Part shown: positions 43,317-51,338 of the stretch, one piece after another | Layout of the letters: each line of letters begins with the position of its first letter | Numbering within the stretch: position 1 is the first letter of the stretch | Source of the DNA: Solirubrobacter sp963798325 | GTDB taxonomy: Bacteria; Actinomycetota; Thermoleophilia; Solirubrobacterales; Solirubrobacteraceae | Assembly (NCBI GenBank): GCA_963798325.1 | Contig: CAWCSS010000008.1 | Location: 1,116,001-1,180,000, forward strand | Direction: 5' to 3' | DNA: 64,000 nt | Made by a program: the position numbers and the translations under genes | Notes under the pieces: generated by a model | What the model saw: only the letters and a program-made list of their open reading frames with translations | What the model was told of the DNA's origin: nothing | Databases searched by the model: none

Positions 43317-44314
43317 GACGGCTCGCGCCTCTGGCCGCGCTGGCCCTGGCCGGATGCGGCGCGGCGCCACACGCGCCCGCCGAGCCTTCGGGGGGGAAGG
43401 CGACGGCGACGGTCCAGCGGACCAACCTGGTCGACCGCGAGAGCCTCTCCGGGACGCTCGGCTACGCCGATCCGTCGACGCTGGGCGCCGGCGCCGCGGG
43501 CGTGCTGACCGCGCTGCGCGAGCCCGGCACGGTGATCACCCGCGGGCACTCGCTCTACTCGGTCGACAACGTGCCCGCGGCGTTCCTGTTCTACGGCTCG
43601 CTGCCGGCCTGGCGCGACTTCGCGCCCGGCATGACCGACGGCGACGACGTGCGCCAGCTCGAACGCAACCTCAAGGCGCTGGGGCACGACCCCGGTCACG
43701 TCGACGACGACTGGGACAGCGACACGACCGCCGCCGTCAAGCGCTTCCAGCGGGCGCGCGGGCTCTACGCCGACGGTTCGCTCTCGCGCGGCGAGGTCGT
43801 CTTCCGCGCCGAGCCGGTGCGGATGGGGGAGGCGAAGGCCTCGCTCGGGGACGCCGTGTCGCCGGGGCGCCCGGTCGCGTCGATCTCGTCGGTCTCGCGA
43901 CGCGTGACCGTGCAGCTCGACGCCAGCCGCCAGGAGCTCGCCCGCGTCGGCGAGAAGGTGACGGTCGACCTGCCGACCGGCCGCACGACCACGGGGCGCA
44001 TCACGTCGGTGGGCAAGGTCGCGAGCAAGGCGTCGCAGGACGCGGACGCCTCGATCGAGGTGACGATCACGCTGCGCGGCGCGGGCGGCGGGTTCGACCA
44101 GGCGCCGGTCGACGTCGGCTTCTCCGTCGAGCGCGCCGACGACGTGCTGGCCGTGCCGGTCAAGGCGCTGCTGGCGCGCCAGGGCGGCGGATACGGGCTC
44201 GAGCTCGCGTCGGGGCGGCTGGTGGCGGTCGAGACGGGGCTCTACGCCGACAACCTCGTCGAGGTCTCCGGCGGCGGCCTGCGCGAGGGCGAGCGGGTGG
44301 TGACGGCGCAATGA
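43313..44314 (+). CDS. Membrane-fusion/peptidoglycan-binding subunit of a MacAB-type system
   Basis: A 333-residue lipoprotein or secreted protein (LAALALAGCGAAP). The order is a lipoyl/barrel-sandwich half (NLVDRESLSGTLGYADPSTL), a PG_binding_1 domain (DVRQLERNLKALGHDPGHVD, DWDSDTTAAVKRFQRARGL) inserted in the hairpin position, then the second half and a beta-barrel domain with DVLAVPVKALLARQGGGYGL. This architecture replaces the alpha-hairpin of MacA in monoderm actinobacteria, fixing the pump to peptidoglycan. It overlaps neighbours on both sides by ATGA. Confidence 0.85.
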   Translation: MRRLAPLAALALAGCGAAPHAPAEPSGGKATATVQRTNLVDRESLSGTLGYADPSTLGAGAAGVLTALREPGTVITRGHSLYSVDNVPAAFLFYGSLPAWRDFAPGMTDGDDVRQLERNLKALGHDPGHVDDDWDSDTTAAVKRFQRARGLYADGSLSRGEVVFRAEPVRMGEAKASLGDAVSPGRPVASISSVSRRVTVQLDASRQELARVGEKVTVDLPTGRTTTGRITSVGKVASKASQDADASIEVTITLRGAGGGFDQAPVDVGFSVERADDVLAVPVKALLARQGGGYGLELASGRLVAVETGLYADNLVEVSGGGLREGERVVTAQ

Positions 44315-44989
44315 CCGCCGTCCTGCGCCTGCTCGATGTCTGCAAGTCCTATCCCGGCGGGGTGGAGGCGCTGCGCGGCGTCTCGCTGACCGTCCTGCGA
44401 GGGCGAGGCGGTCGCGGTCATCGGCCCGTCGGGGTCGGGCAAGTCGACGCTGCTGCACGTGATGGGCACGCTGGAGCGGCCGAGCGCCGGGACGGTCGAG
44501 GTCGCGGGCAACGACACCTCGCGGCTGGGCGAGCGGGCGCTGGCGGCGCTGCGGGCGCGCGAGATCGGGTTCGTCTTCCAGCAGTTCTTCCTGCTCGACG
44601 GGATGACCGCGCTCGACAACGTGGCGACCGGGTTGCTCTACGCCGGCGTCGCGCCGGGCGCGCGGCGGGAGCGGGCGCGCGAGGCGCTGGAGGCGGTGGG
44701 GCTCTCGCACCGCGTCGGCCACACGCCGAGCAAGCTCTCCGGCGGCGAGCGCCAGCGGGTGGCGATCGCGCGGGCGCTGGTCGGGCGCCCGTCGATCCTG
44801 TTCGCCGACGAGCCGACCGGCAACCTCGACTCGCGCTCCGGGGCAGGCATCCTCGCGCTGCTGCAGGAGCTGCACGCGGCGGGCTCGACGATCATCACCA
44901 TCACCCACGACCACGCGATCGCCGCCGCGTTCCCGCGCCGCGTCGAGTTGCGCGACGGCGAGATCCTGCCGGCCGAGGCGCTCGTATGA
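44311..44989 (+). CDS. ABC transporter ATP-binding protein (MacB/LolD type), frameshifted near 44399
   Basis: About 225 residues. From ATG 44311 the frame reads MTAVLRLLDVCKSYPGGVEA, LRGVSLTVL; one extra C near 44399 then shifts the frame. Without it the protein continues EGEAVAVIGPSGSGKSTLLH (Walker A), REIGFVFQQFFLLDGMTALD (Q-loop), LSGGERQRVAIARAL (signature), LFADEPTGNLDSRS (Walker B) and ITITHDHAIA (H-loop). This is a normal LolD-like ATPase, energising the FtsX-type permease encoded next. ATGA overlaps on both sides show that the cluster is one translational unit, so the break is probably an error. Confidence 0.88.
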
Positions 44990-46155
44990 CCGCCGGCGAC
45001 GTCCTGCGCACCGGCGCGCTCGGCCTGCGCACCCGCCGCGCGCGGGCGGCCCTGTCCGCGCTCGGGATCGCGATCGGCGTGGCCGCGATGGTCGCCGTGC
45101 TCGGGATCTCGGAGTCCTCCAAGGCCGACCTGCTGGCCGAGCTCGACCGGCTGGGCACGAACCTCCTGCGCGTCGCGCCCGGTCAGTCCTTCATGGGCGA
45201 CGAGTCCGTGCTGCCGGAGTCCGCGGCGGCGATGCTCCGGCGCGTCTCCGGCGTCGAGGCCGTCGCCGCCGCGGCTTCGGTCGATGGTCAGACGGTCCGT
45301 CGCTCGCCGTTCATCGACGAGGCCGAGACGGGCGGGATCGCCGTCGTCGCCGCCGACCCGCAGCTGCGCGCGACGATCGGCGCGACCCTGAGCCACGGCG
45401 TCTTCCTCAACGCCGCGAACAACCGCTACCCGACGGTCGTCCTCGGCGCCGACGCCGCCGAGACGCTCGGCATCGACCGCGCCGACACCCGCGTCTGGCT
45501 CGGCGCGCGCTGGTTCACCGTCATCGGCATCCTCGCGCCGGTCACGCTGGCGCCGCAACTCGACAGCGCCGCGCTGATCGGCTTCCCGGCCGCGGCGTCG
45601 ATCTTCGGCACCGACGCCAACCCTTCGACGGTGTTCGTGCGCACCGACAAGGAGCGCATCGCGGGCGTCCGCGCGCTGCTCGGCCGCTCGGCCAACCCGG
45701 AGCACCCGGAGGAGGTCGACGTCTCGCGGCCGTCGGACGCCATCGAGGCGCGGGCGGCGGCGAAGACCGCGTTCACGTCCTTGTTCCTCGGGCTCGGTGC
45801 CGTGGCGCTGCTGGTCGGCGGCGTGGGGATCGCGAACGTCATGGTGATCTCCGTGCTCGAGCGCCGGTCGGAGATCGGCCTGCGGCGGGCGCTCGGGGCG
45901 ACGCAGCGCAACGTCGGCGTGCAGTTCTTGGCCGAGTCGCTGCTGCTCGCGGGGTTCGGCGGTGTGGCCGGCACGGCACTCGGGGCGCTGGTGACGGCGG
46001 GGTACGCGATGTGGGAGGGGTGGACGGTCGCGGTGCCGCTCGTCGCGTTGGCCGGCGGCGTGCTCGTGGCCGTGGTGGCCGGTGGAGTCGCGGGGCTCTA
46101 CCCGGCGCTGCGGGCCGCGCGGTTGTCTCCGACGGAGGCGCTGCGTGCCGCGTGA
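44986..46155 (+). CDS. MacB/FtsX-type ABC transporter permease
   Basis: A 389-residue permease with the type VII ABC fold: a first membrane helix (AALSALGIAIGVAAMVAVLG), a periplasmic domain of about 200 residues, and three C-terminal helices (AFTSLFLGLGAVALLVGGVG, FLAESLLLAGFGGVAGTALG, ALAGGVLVAVVAGGVAGLYP) with GIANVMVISVLERRSEIGLR, the MacB signature, and LSPTEALR at the end. It works with the upstream ATPase and fusion protein to move substrates from the outer membrane face into or across the wall. Substrate unknown. Confidence 0.9.
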   Translation: MTAGDVLRTGALGLRTRRARAALSALGIAIGVAAMVAVLGISESSKADLLAELDRLGTNLLRVAPGQSFMGDESVLPESAAAMLRRVSGVEAVAAAASVDGQTVRRSPFIDEAETGGIAVVAADPQLRATIGATLSHGVFLNAANNRYPTVVLGADAAETLGIDRADTRVWLGARWFTVIGILAPVTLAPQLDSAALIGFPAAASIFGTDANPSTVFVRTDKERIAGVRALLGRSANPEHPEEVDVSRPSDAIEARAAAKTAFTSLFLGLGAVALLVGGVGIANVMVISVLERRSEIGLRRALGATQRNVGVQFLAESLLLAGFGGVAGTALGALVTAGYAMWEGWTVAVPLVALAGGVLVAVVAGGVAGLYPALRAARLSPTEALRAA

Positions 46156-46166
46156 GCGAGACGCCG

Positions 46167-46172
46167 TAGGCT
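46167..46172 (+). promoter_or_regulatory. -10 box TAGGCT, 7 nt before ATG 46180
   Basis: TAGGCT, seven bases (GCGCGGC), ATG of the P450 gene. It shows the P450 is transcribed on its own rather than from the efflux operon that ends 24 bases upstream. Confidence 0.55.
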
Positions 46173-46179
46173 GCGCGGC

Positions 46180-47391
46180 ATGCGCGAGCTGCCGCCTGGC
46201 CCGAAGGCGCCGTCCGCCCTTCAGACCATCGAGTGGATCGTCCGGCCGACCGCGCTCCTGCGCCGCGCCCAGGCTCGCTACGGGGAGCCGTTCACGCTCA
46301 GAACCGCGTGGTCGGACGCGCCGCTGGTCCTGACGAGCGACCCTGCCGAGATCAAGCGCGTGTACGCCGCCCCGCCGGACGTCCTGCAGGGCGGGGAGGC
46401 CGCGGGGTTCCTGGAGCCGTTCGCCGGGCGCAACTCGATCCTGATCCTCCACGGCCCCGAGCACGCCCGCCAGCGCAAGCTGGTGATGCCGCCGTTTCAC
46501 GGTGAGGCGCTCACGCGCTGGACGGACACGATGGCCGAGGTCGCCCACGAGGAGCTCGACACGTGGCCGCCCGACACGCCGTTGAAGACCCTCCCGCGCA
46601 TGCGCGCCCTCACCCTCGAGGTCATCCAGCGCGTGATCTTCGGCAGCCGCGACCCCGAGCTGCGAGACGCACTGAGAGCCGCCCTGGACATGACCGGCTC
46701 GACCGCGAACCTGATCGCGATGTCGCTCGTGCAGAGAGACATCGGCCCATACAAACGGTTCCTAACCGCCACCCGCCGGATCGACCAACTCGTCTATGAC
46801 CGCATCGACCGAGCCGGCGACGGAGACGCCATCGTCGACCTGCTGAAGAACTCCGGCGCCACCAGAGAAGAACTCAGAGACCAGCTCGTGACGCTCCTCG
46901 CGGCGGGCCACGAGACCACCGCGACCGCCCTCGCCTGGGCCCTGGAACGCCTCGCCCGCCACCCCTTCCCGCTCACCGACGACGACCACATCGACGCGTT
47001 CGTGAAAGAGGTCCTGCGCACCCGACCGGTGCTGAGCATCACCGCCCGCAAGACGCTCCAGCCCTACGAACTCGCCGGACACACGCTCCCGGAAGGCGTC
47101 TACGTCGCGCCCTGCCTGTACCTCGCGCACCGACGCCAGGGCACGACCTTCCGGCCCGAGCGGTTCCTCGAGGCCAACCCGGACCCATTCACCTACATCC
47201 CGTTCGGCGGCGGCAACCGCCGCTGCCTCGGCGCCGCGTTCGCGGCGCTGGAGATGCGCGAGGTGCTCAGAGCGGTCGGGGCACGGTTCGCACTCAGACC
47301 GACGCGGCTCGAGGGAGAGCGCATGCGACGGCGCAGCGTGACGCTGGCACCCGCGCGTGGAGCGGAAGTGCTCGCCAACGCGCTAGCGTGA
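46180..47391 (+). CDS. Cytochrome P450
   Basis: A 403-residue P450. Signatures are the I-helix AGHETTATALAWAL, the ExxR motif KEVLR, the PERF-like FRPERFLEA and the heme loop FGGGNRRCLGAAFA (Cys349). It resembles the CYP class with N-terminal RELPPGPKAPS and no membrane anchor. Compared with relatives of 440-460 residues it is short: the FG region is trimmed, and LAHRRQGTTFRPERF lacks the usual 8-10 residues between HR and FRPERF, so that loop is shortened. No ferredoxin or reductase gene lies nearby. Substrate unknown. Confidence 0.92.
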   Translation: MRELPPGPKAPSALQTIEWIVRPTALLRRAQARYGEPFTLRTAWSDAPLVLTSDPAEIKRVYAAPPDVLQGGEAAGFLEPFAGRNSILILHGPEHARQRKLVMPPFHGEALTRWTDTMAEVAHEELDTWPPDTPLKTLPRMRALTLEVIQRVIFGSRDPELRDALRAALDMTGSTANLIAMSLVQRDIGPYKRFLTATRRIDQLVYDRIDRAGDGDAIVDLLKNSGATREELRDQLVTLLAAGHETTATALAWALERLARHPFPLTDDDHIDAFVKEVLRTRPVLSITARKTLQPYELAGHTLPEGVYVAPCLYLAHRRQGTTFRPERFLEANPDPFTYIPFGGGNRRCLGAAFAALEMREVLRAVGARFALRPTRLEGERMRRRSVTLAPARGAEVLANALA

Positions 47392-47401
47392 GACGGCGCG
47401 A

Positions 47402-48313
47402 ATGTCAGGCATGTTCTGTCGTCATAACCGGATGACCTCGAAGTGCGCGATCTGCTCGCGTGAGATCGAGGATCAACTCCGTACCAAGAGCCCTGTGCGC
47501 CACGTTCACGTGCGCAAGCCCGGCGCCACGTCCACGCCGCGGTCCGCGCGCGCGACGAGCGGCACCGGCACGACGAAGGCCAACCCGAAGCGCGTCGTCA
47601 CCCGGCAGCTCCAGCGCGCCGCCGACGACGGGTACCGGAACCCGCTCGTGCCCGGCCTGAAGGCGACCGCCGATGCCGAACGCCTGGCGGGCGCGCTGAC
47701 GCAGGCCGAGCTCCGGCTGCACCCGCCGGGGCCCTATCCGATCCTCGCCGAGGAGCCCGACCTCGAGCAGGCCACCTGGCTGGCGTTCCTGCTCGCGCTC
47801 GCCCCCGACCTGCAGGAGCTGATCGAGGAGACCCGGCCGCGCTGGGAGGACACCGACCTCGACGCTCTGCCCGAGGCCAAGGCCCGCACCGCGGCCGCCT
47901 ACCGGGCCTGGGTGGCACGCGCCGGTTCCCAGGAGGAGGCAGTCACGGGCGAGGCGTCGTGGACGCCGGAGCGTCGCTTCGAGCGCGTCTTCGAGCGGAT
48001 CGCGCTGCCCGGCTTCTCCCGCGCCGGCCGCTACGGCTTTTTGACCACGCTCGGCGCCGCCGGCCGCTACCCGCTGACCGCCAGCGCGGTGCACTTCGTG
48101 GAGGACGACGCGACCGTGCTCGCGGCCAAGCGCGCGCTGGTCTCCGGCGACCGGATGCTGTTGGAGCGCCGCGCGAAGGATTTCGCCGAGGCGGCCGACC
48201 TGCCGATCGCCGCCCTGGACCGGGGCTTCGCCGTGTGGGGAACCCCGGGCGAGCACGTCGACCTGACCGTGGACCCCGCACCGGGCGTCGCCGCGGCGCT
48301 GCGTATCGGTTAG
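47402..48313 (+). CDS. Zn-ribbon protein resembling alpha-glutamyl/putrescinyl thymine pyrophosphorylase clade 3
   Basis: A 303-residue cytosolic protein. The N-terminus FCRHNRMTSKCAICS looks like a small zinc ribbon (C-x2-H, then C-x2-C). A basic linker follows (residues 30-65), then a helical domain: RAADDGYRNPLVPGLKATAD, AEEPDLEQATWLAFLLALAP, WTPERRFERVFERIALPGFS and LERRAKDFAEAADLPIAALD. From memory this matches proteins annotated as thymine pyrophosphorylase-like (clade 3), a family linked to hypermodified DNA bases but found in actinobacterial chromosomes. I cannot run the profile search. The gene starts eleven bases after the P450 stop. Confidence 0.5.
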   Translation: MSGMFCRHNRMTSKCAICSREIEDQLRTKSPVRHVHVRKPGATSTPRSARATSGTGTTKANPKRVVTRQLQRAADDGYRNPLVPGLKATADAERLAGALTQAELRLHPPGPYPILAEEPDLEQATWLAFLLALAPDLQELIEETRPRWEDTDLDALPEAKARTAAAYRAWVARAGSQEEAVTGEASWTPERRFERVFERIALPGFSRAGRYGFLTTLGAAGRYPLTASAVHFVEDDATVLAAKRALVSGDRMLLERRAKDFAEAADLPIAALDRGFAVWGTPGEHVDLTVDPAPGVAAALRIG

Positions 48314-48338
48314 ACGATCCGACCGTCCGGCCTGGATC

Positions 48339-49772
48339 TTGGCGCTGTCCTCTCTCTCCGCTCTCGCGCCGCGTGCCGAGCGGGTGCTCGAACGGTTCGC
48401 GCCGCCTCCTGAGACGACGTCCGAACCGCCGCCCAAGGCCAGACCCTGGCGGCTGCTGGTGCTCGTGTGCTTCGCGCTCGCGGCCCTCACGCTGTTGCTC
48501 CCGAGCGTCCCCACCTACGACCCGTGGGCGTGGATCATCTGGGGCCGCGAGGTCGCCCACCTGGACCTGATCACCAAGACGGGCCCGTCGTGGAAGCCGC
48601 TGCCGGTGATCTTCACGACGCCCTTCAGCCTCGCCGGCGACGACGGCGCGCCGCTGCTGTGGCTGACCGTCGCCCGCGCCGGCGGCATCCTCGCCTTCGC
48701 GATGGCCTACCGGCTCGCGTCGCGACTCGCGGGGCCCGTCGCCGGCGTGATCGCCGCCGGCGGGCTGATCCTCGCCGACGAGTTCATCCGCAACTTCTGG
48801 CGCGGCAACTCGGAGGGCATCCTCGTCGCGCTGTGTCTGTGGGCGATCGAGCGCCACCTCGACGGCCGCCGCCGGGACGCGTTCCTGCTCGGCCTGGGCG
48901 CCGCCCTGCTGAGACCCGAGGTGTGGCCGTTCATCGCCCTCTACGGCCTCTTCCTGATGGTCACCGACCGGCGCCTGAAGACCGTCGCGCTGGTGCTCGG
49001 CGGCGGCTTCGCGCTGATGATCCTGTGGTTCGTGCCCGAGTACCTCGGCAGCGGCGACTTCCTGCGCGCCGCCGCCCGCGCCCGCCAGCCGAACCCGGAC
49101 AGCGCCGCGTTCGCCCGCCACCCGTTCGTCGAGGTCTTCAACCGCAGCGCCAGCGTGCTCTCGATCCCGATCTACGTCGGCGGGGTGATCGCCGTCGTGG
49201 TCGCGGCGTTCAAGCGCGACGGCCTGTACCTGGCGATGGCCGCGATCGGCACCGTGCTGATGGTCGCTGTCGCCGGGATGACGCAGGCGGGGTTCGCCGG
49301 CAACCTCCGCTACGTCGCCCTGCCCGCCGCGCTCGTGTGTGTGCTGGCGGGCGCCGGGTGGGTATGGCTGGTCAAGTCGGCCGACGCCAAGTTCGGCAGG
49401 ATCGCCGCCGTCGCGCTCACACTGGTCATCGTCGCCGCCTCGTTCCCCGCCGTCCGCAGCGATATTCACGAGCTCGATTACAACTACGACCAGATCGTCG
49501 CCGAGGCCGACCTCTACGGGACCGCCGACGCCGCCATCAAGGCCGGCGGCGGCGAGGCCAAGTTGAAGGCGTGCGGCGCGGTGTACACGGGGGCCTTCCA
49601 AACGCAGGTCGTGGCGTGGTACATGCATCTGCACGAGATGGACACGGAGATCTTCGCCTACCCGCCGGGCACGACGATCGCGCCGTGGTTCTCCGCCCTG
49701 TCCCGCGACCCCCGCTTCCCACCGATCGCCCGGACCCGGAAGTGGGTCATCGGCTCGTCCTGCGCGAAGTAG
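48339..49772 (+). CDS. Polytopic membrane glycosyltransferase-like protein
   Basis: A 477-residue membrane protein with about ten helices. The first loop has the acidic motif PTYDPWAWIIWGREV, in the place of the catalytic Asp in GT-C enzymes, followed by a Lys/Trp segment (TGPSWKPLPVIF). The C-terminal 90 residues form a soluble extracytoplasmic domain with ACGAVYTGAFQTQVVAWYMH. It resembles PMT/ArnT-like (GT39/83) proteins using a polyprenyl-phosphate sugar. Start: the ORF begins with TTG 48339; a later GTG at about 48382 is possible. Its stop directly abuts the ATG of the next glycosyltransferase. Confidence 0.75.
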   Translation: MALSSLSALAPRAERVLERFAPPPETTSEPPPKARPWRLLVLVCFALAALTLLLPSVPTYDPWAWIIWGREVAHLDLITKTGPSWKPLPVIFTTPFSLAGDDGAPLLWLTVARAGGILAFAMAYRLASRLAGPVAGVIAAGGLILADEFIRNFWRGNSEGILVALCLWAIERHLDGRRRDAFLLGLGAALLRPEVWPFIALYGLFLMVTDRRLKTVALVLGGGFALMILWFVPEYLGSGDFLRAAARARQPNPDSAAFARHPFVEVFNRSASVLSIPIYVGGVIAVVVAAFKRDGLYLAMAAIGTVLMVAVAGMTQAGFAGNLRYVALPAALVCVLAGAGWVWLVKSADAKFGRIAAVALTLVIVAASFPAVRSDIHELDYNYDQIVAEADLYGTADAAIKAGGGEAKLKACGAVYTGAFQTQVVAWYMHLHEMDTEIFAYPPGTTIAPWFSALSRDPRFPPIARTRKWVIGSSCAK

Positions 49773-51338
49773 ATGGCCACCTACGCCTCCCGACCGACCT
49801 GGAGCCTGCGGACGCGGGCCGTGACGAGCGCGAAGATCGTCGTCCCGCTCGGCCTCGGCGCGCTCATGCTCGTCTCGCTGCTGCTGCGCACGACCGAGAT
49901 GGGGATCGGCTTCTGGATCGACGAGGGACTGTCGGTCGGCATCGCCGATCGCCCGCTCGGGGACATCCCGGACGCGCTGCGCAAGGACGGCTCGCCGCCG
50001 CTGTACTACATGCTGCTGCACTTCTGGCTGGACCTCGCGGGCTCCAGCGAGCAGGGCGTGCGGTCGCTCAGCCTGGTGTTCGCGCTGCTGGCCATCCCGG
50101 TCGCGTTCTGGGCCGGGCGAGCGATCTGGGGCACCATGAAGGCGGGCTGGTTCGCGGCCATCCTGATGGCCTTCAACCCGTTCCTGGCGCAGTACGCCCA
50201 GGAGGCGCGGATGTACTCGATGGTCGCCTTCCTGGCGATCCCCGTGACCGCCTGCTTCATCAAGGCCTACGCGCTGGAGACCCCCAACCGGCGCCCGTGG
50301 CTGGCGGGCTTCGCCGTCTCGACCGCGGTCTCGCTCTACACGCACAACTGGCCGATCTTCTTCATGCTCGCCGCGGGGGTGGCGTTCCTCGTCCTGCTGG
50401 CGTTGAGCGACCGCCGCAAGGACCTGTTCCGCGACGGCCTGCTGGGCTTCGGCGGCGCGGTCGTCCTCTATCTGCCGTGGGTGCCGACGACGCTCTACCA
50501 GGCCGCGCACACCGGCGCCCCCTGGTCGGACGCGCCCGTGTTCAGCTCGCTGCTGGGCGTTCCGAGCGTGCTGCTCGGGCGGATGCCGGAGATCGTGCTG
50601 CTGATCTGCGCCGGCGCCGGCGTGATCACGCTGCTGCGGGCCAAGCCGCTGGGTGAGCGCGGACGCGCCGCGCTGTGCCTGCTGATCATCGCCGCCGGCA
50701 CGCCGACGCTGGCGTGGCTGATGTCGCAGGCCTCACCGGCCTGGGCGAACCGCTACCTCGCCGTCGGGCTCGCGCCGCTGCTGCTGCTCGCCGCCGGCGG
50801 CCTCGCCCACGCACGGCGCCTCGGGATCGTCGGCCTGGTGCTGGTGGTGATCATGTGGGCGCAGGACTCCGCGCCGGTGGAGAAGAGCAACGTGCGCGCC
50901 ATCGCCCACGCGATCGGCCCGAGCCTGCAGCCCGGCGACCTCGTGATCTCCACCCAGCCCGAGACCATCCCCGTGCTGCACTACTACCTGCCCGACGGCC
51001 TGCGCTACGCCACGCTGACCGGCGAGGAGACCGACCTCGGCGTCTGGGACTGGCGCGACGGCGTCGAGCGCCTGGACCAGACCACGCCCGCCAAGGACCT
51101 GACGCCCTTGATCGATTCACTGGCGCCGGGCACGCGGGTGGTGCTGGTGGAGCCGATCACGTGGACGCTGAACCGCTGGCGCGCGCCCTGGACGGCGCTG
51201 GTCCGGATCCGCTCCAAGGAGTGGTCACAGGCGCTCTCGAACGATCCGCGGCTGGCGGTCTCGAGCATCCAGCCGACGCATTTCACGCCGCCGCGGCCGA
51301 ATCCGGTGCAGGCGACGGTGATGGTGAAGACGGGCTAG
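49773..51338 (+). CDS. GT-C fold membrane glycosyltransferase (GT39-like)
   Basis: A 521-residue protein with about eleven membrane helices. The catalytic-type acidic motif GFWIDEGLSVGI is in the first loop and NPFLAQYAQEARMYSM in the third, both typical of PMT_2/RgtA-like transferases that use lipid-linked sugars on the outer face. A C-terminal soluble domain of about 140 residues follows (GDLVISTQPETIPVLHYYLP). With the upstream gene it likely builds or decorates cell-envelope glycan; the downstream UGM-like gene may belong to the same pathway. It converges with and overlaps the histidine-kinase gene by 56 bases. Confidence 0.85.
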   Translation: MATYASRPTWSLRTRAVTSAKIVVPLGLGALMLVSLLLRTTEMGIGFWIDEGLSVGIADRPLGDIPDALRKDGSPPLYYMLLHFWLDLAGSSEQGVRSLSLVFALLAIPVAFWAGRAIWGTMKAGWFAAILMAFNPFLAQYAQEARMYSMVAFLAIPVTACFIKAYALETPNRRPWLAGFAVSTAVSLYTHNWPIFFMLAAGVAFLVLLALSDRRKDLFRDGLLGFGGAVVLYLPWVPTTLYQAAHTGAPWSDAPVFSSLLGVPSVLLGRMPEIVLLICAGAGVITLLRAKPLGERGRAALCLLIIAAGTPTLAWLMSQASPAWANRYLAVGLAPLLLLAAGGLAHARRLGIVGLVLVVIMWAQDSAPVEKSNVRAIAHAIGPSLQPGDLVISTQPETIPVLHYYLPDGLRYATLTGEETDLGVWDWRDGVERLDQTTPAKDLTPLIDSLAPGTRVVLVEPITWTLNRWRAPWTALVRIRSKEWSQALSNDPRLAVSSIQPTHFTPPRPNPVQATVMVKTG

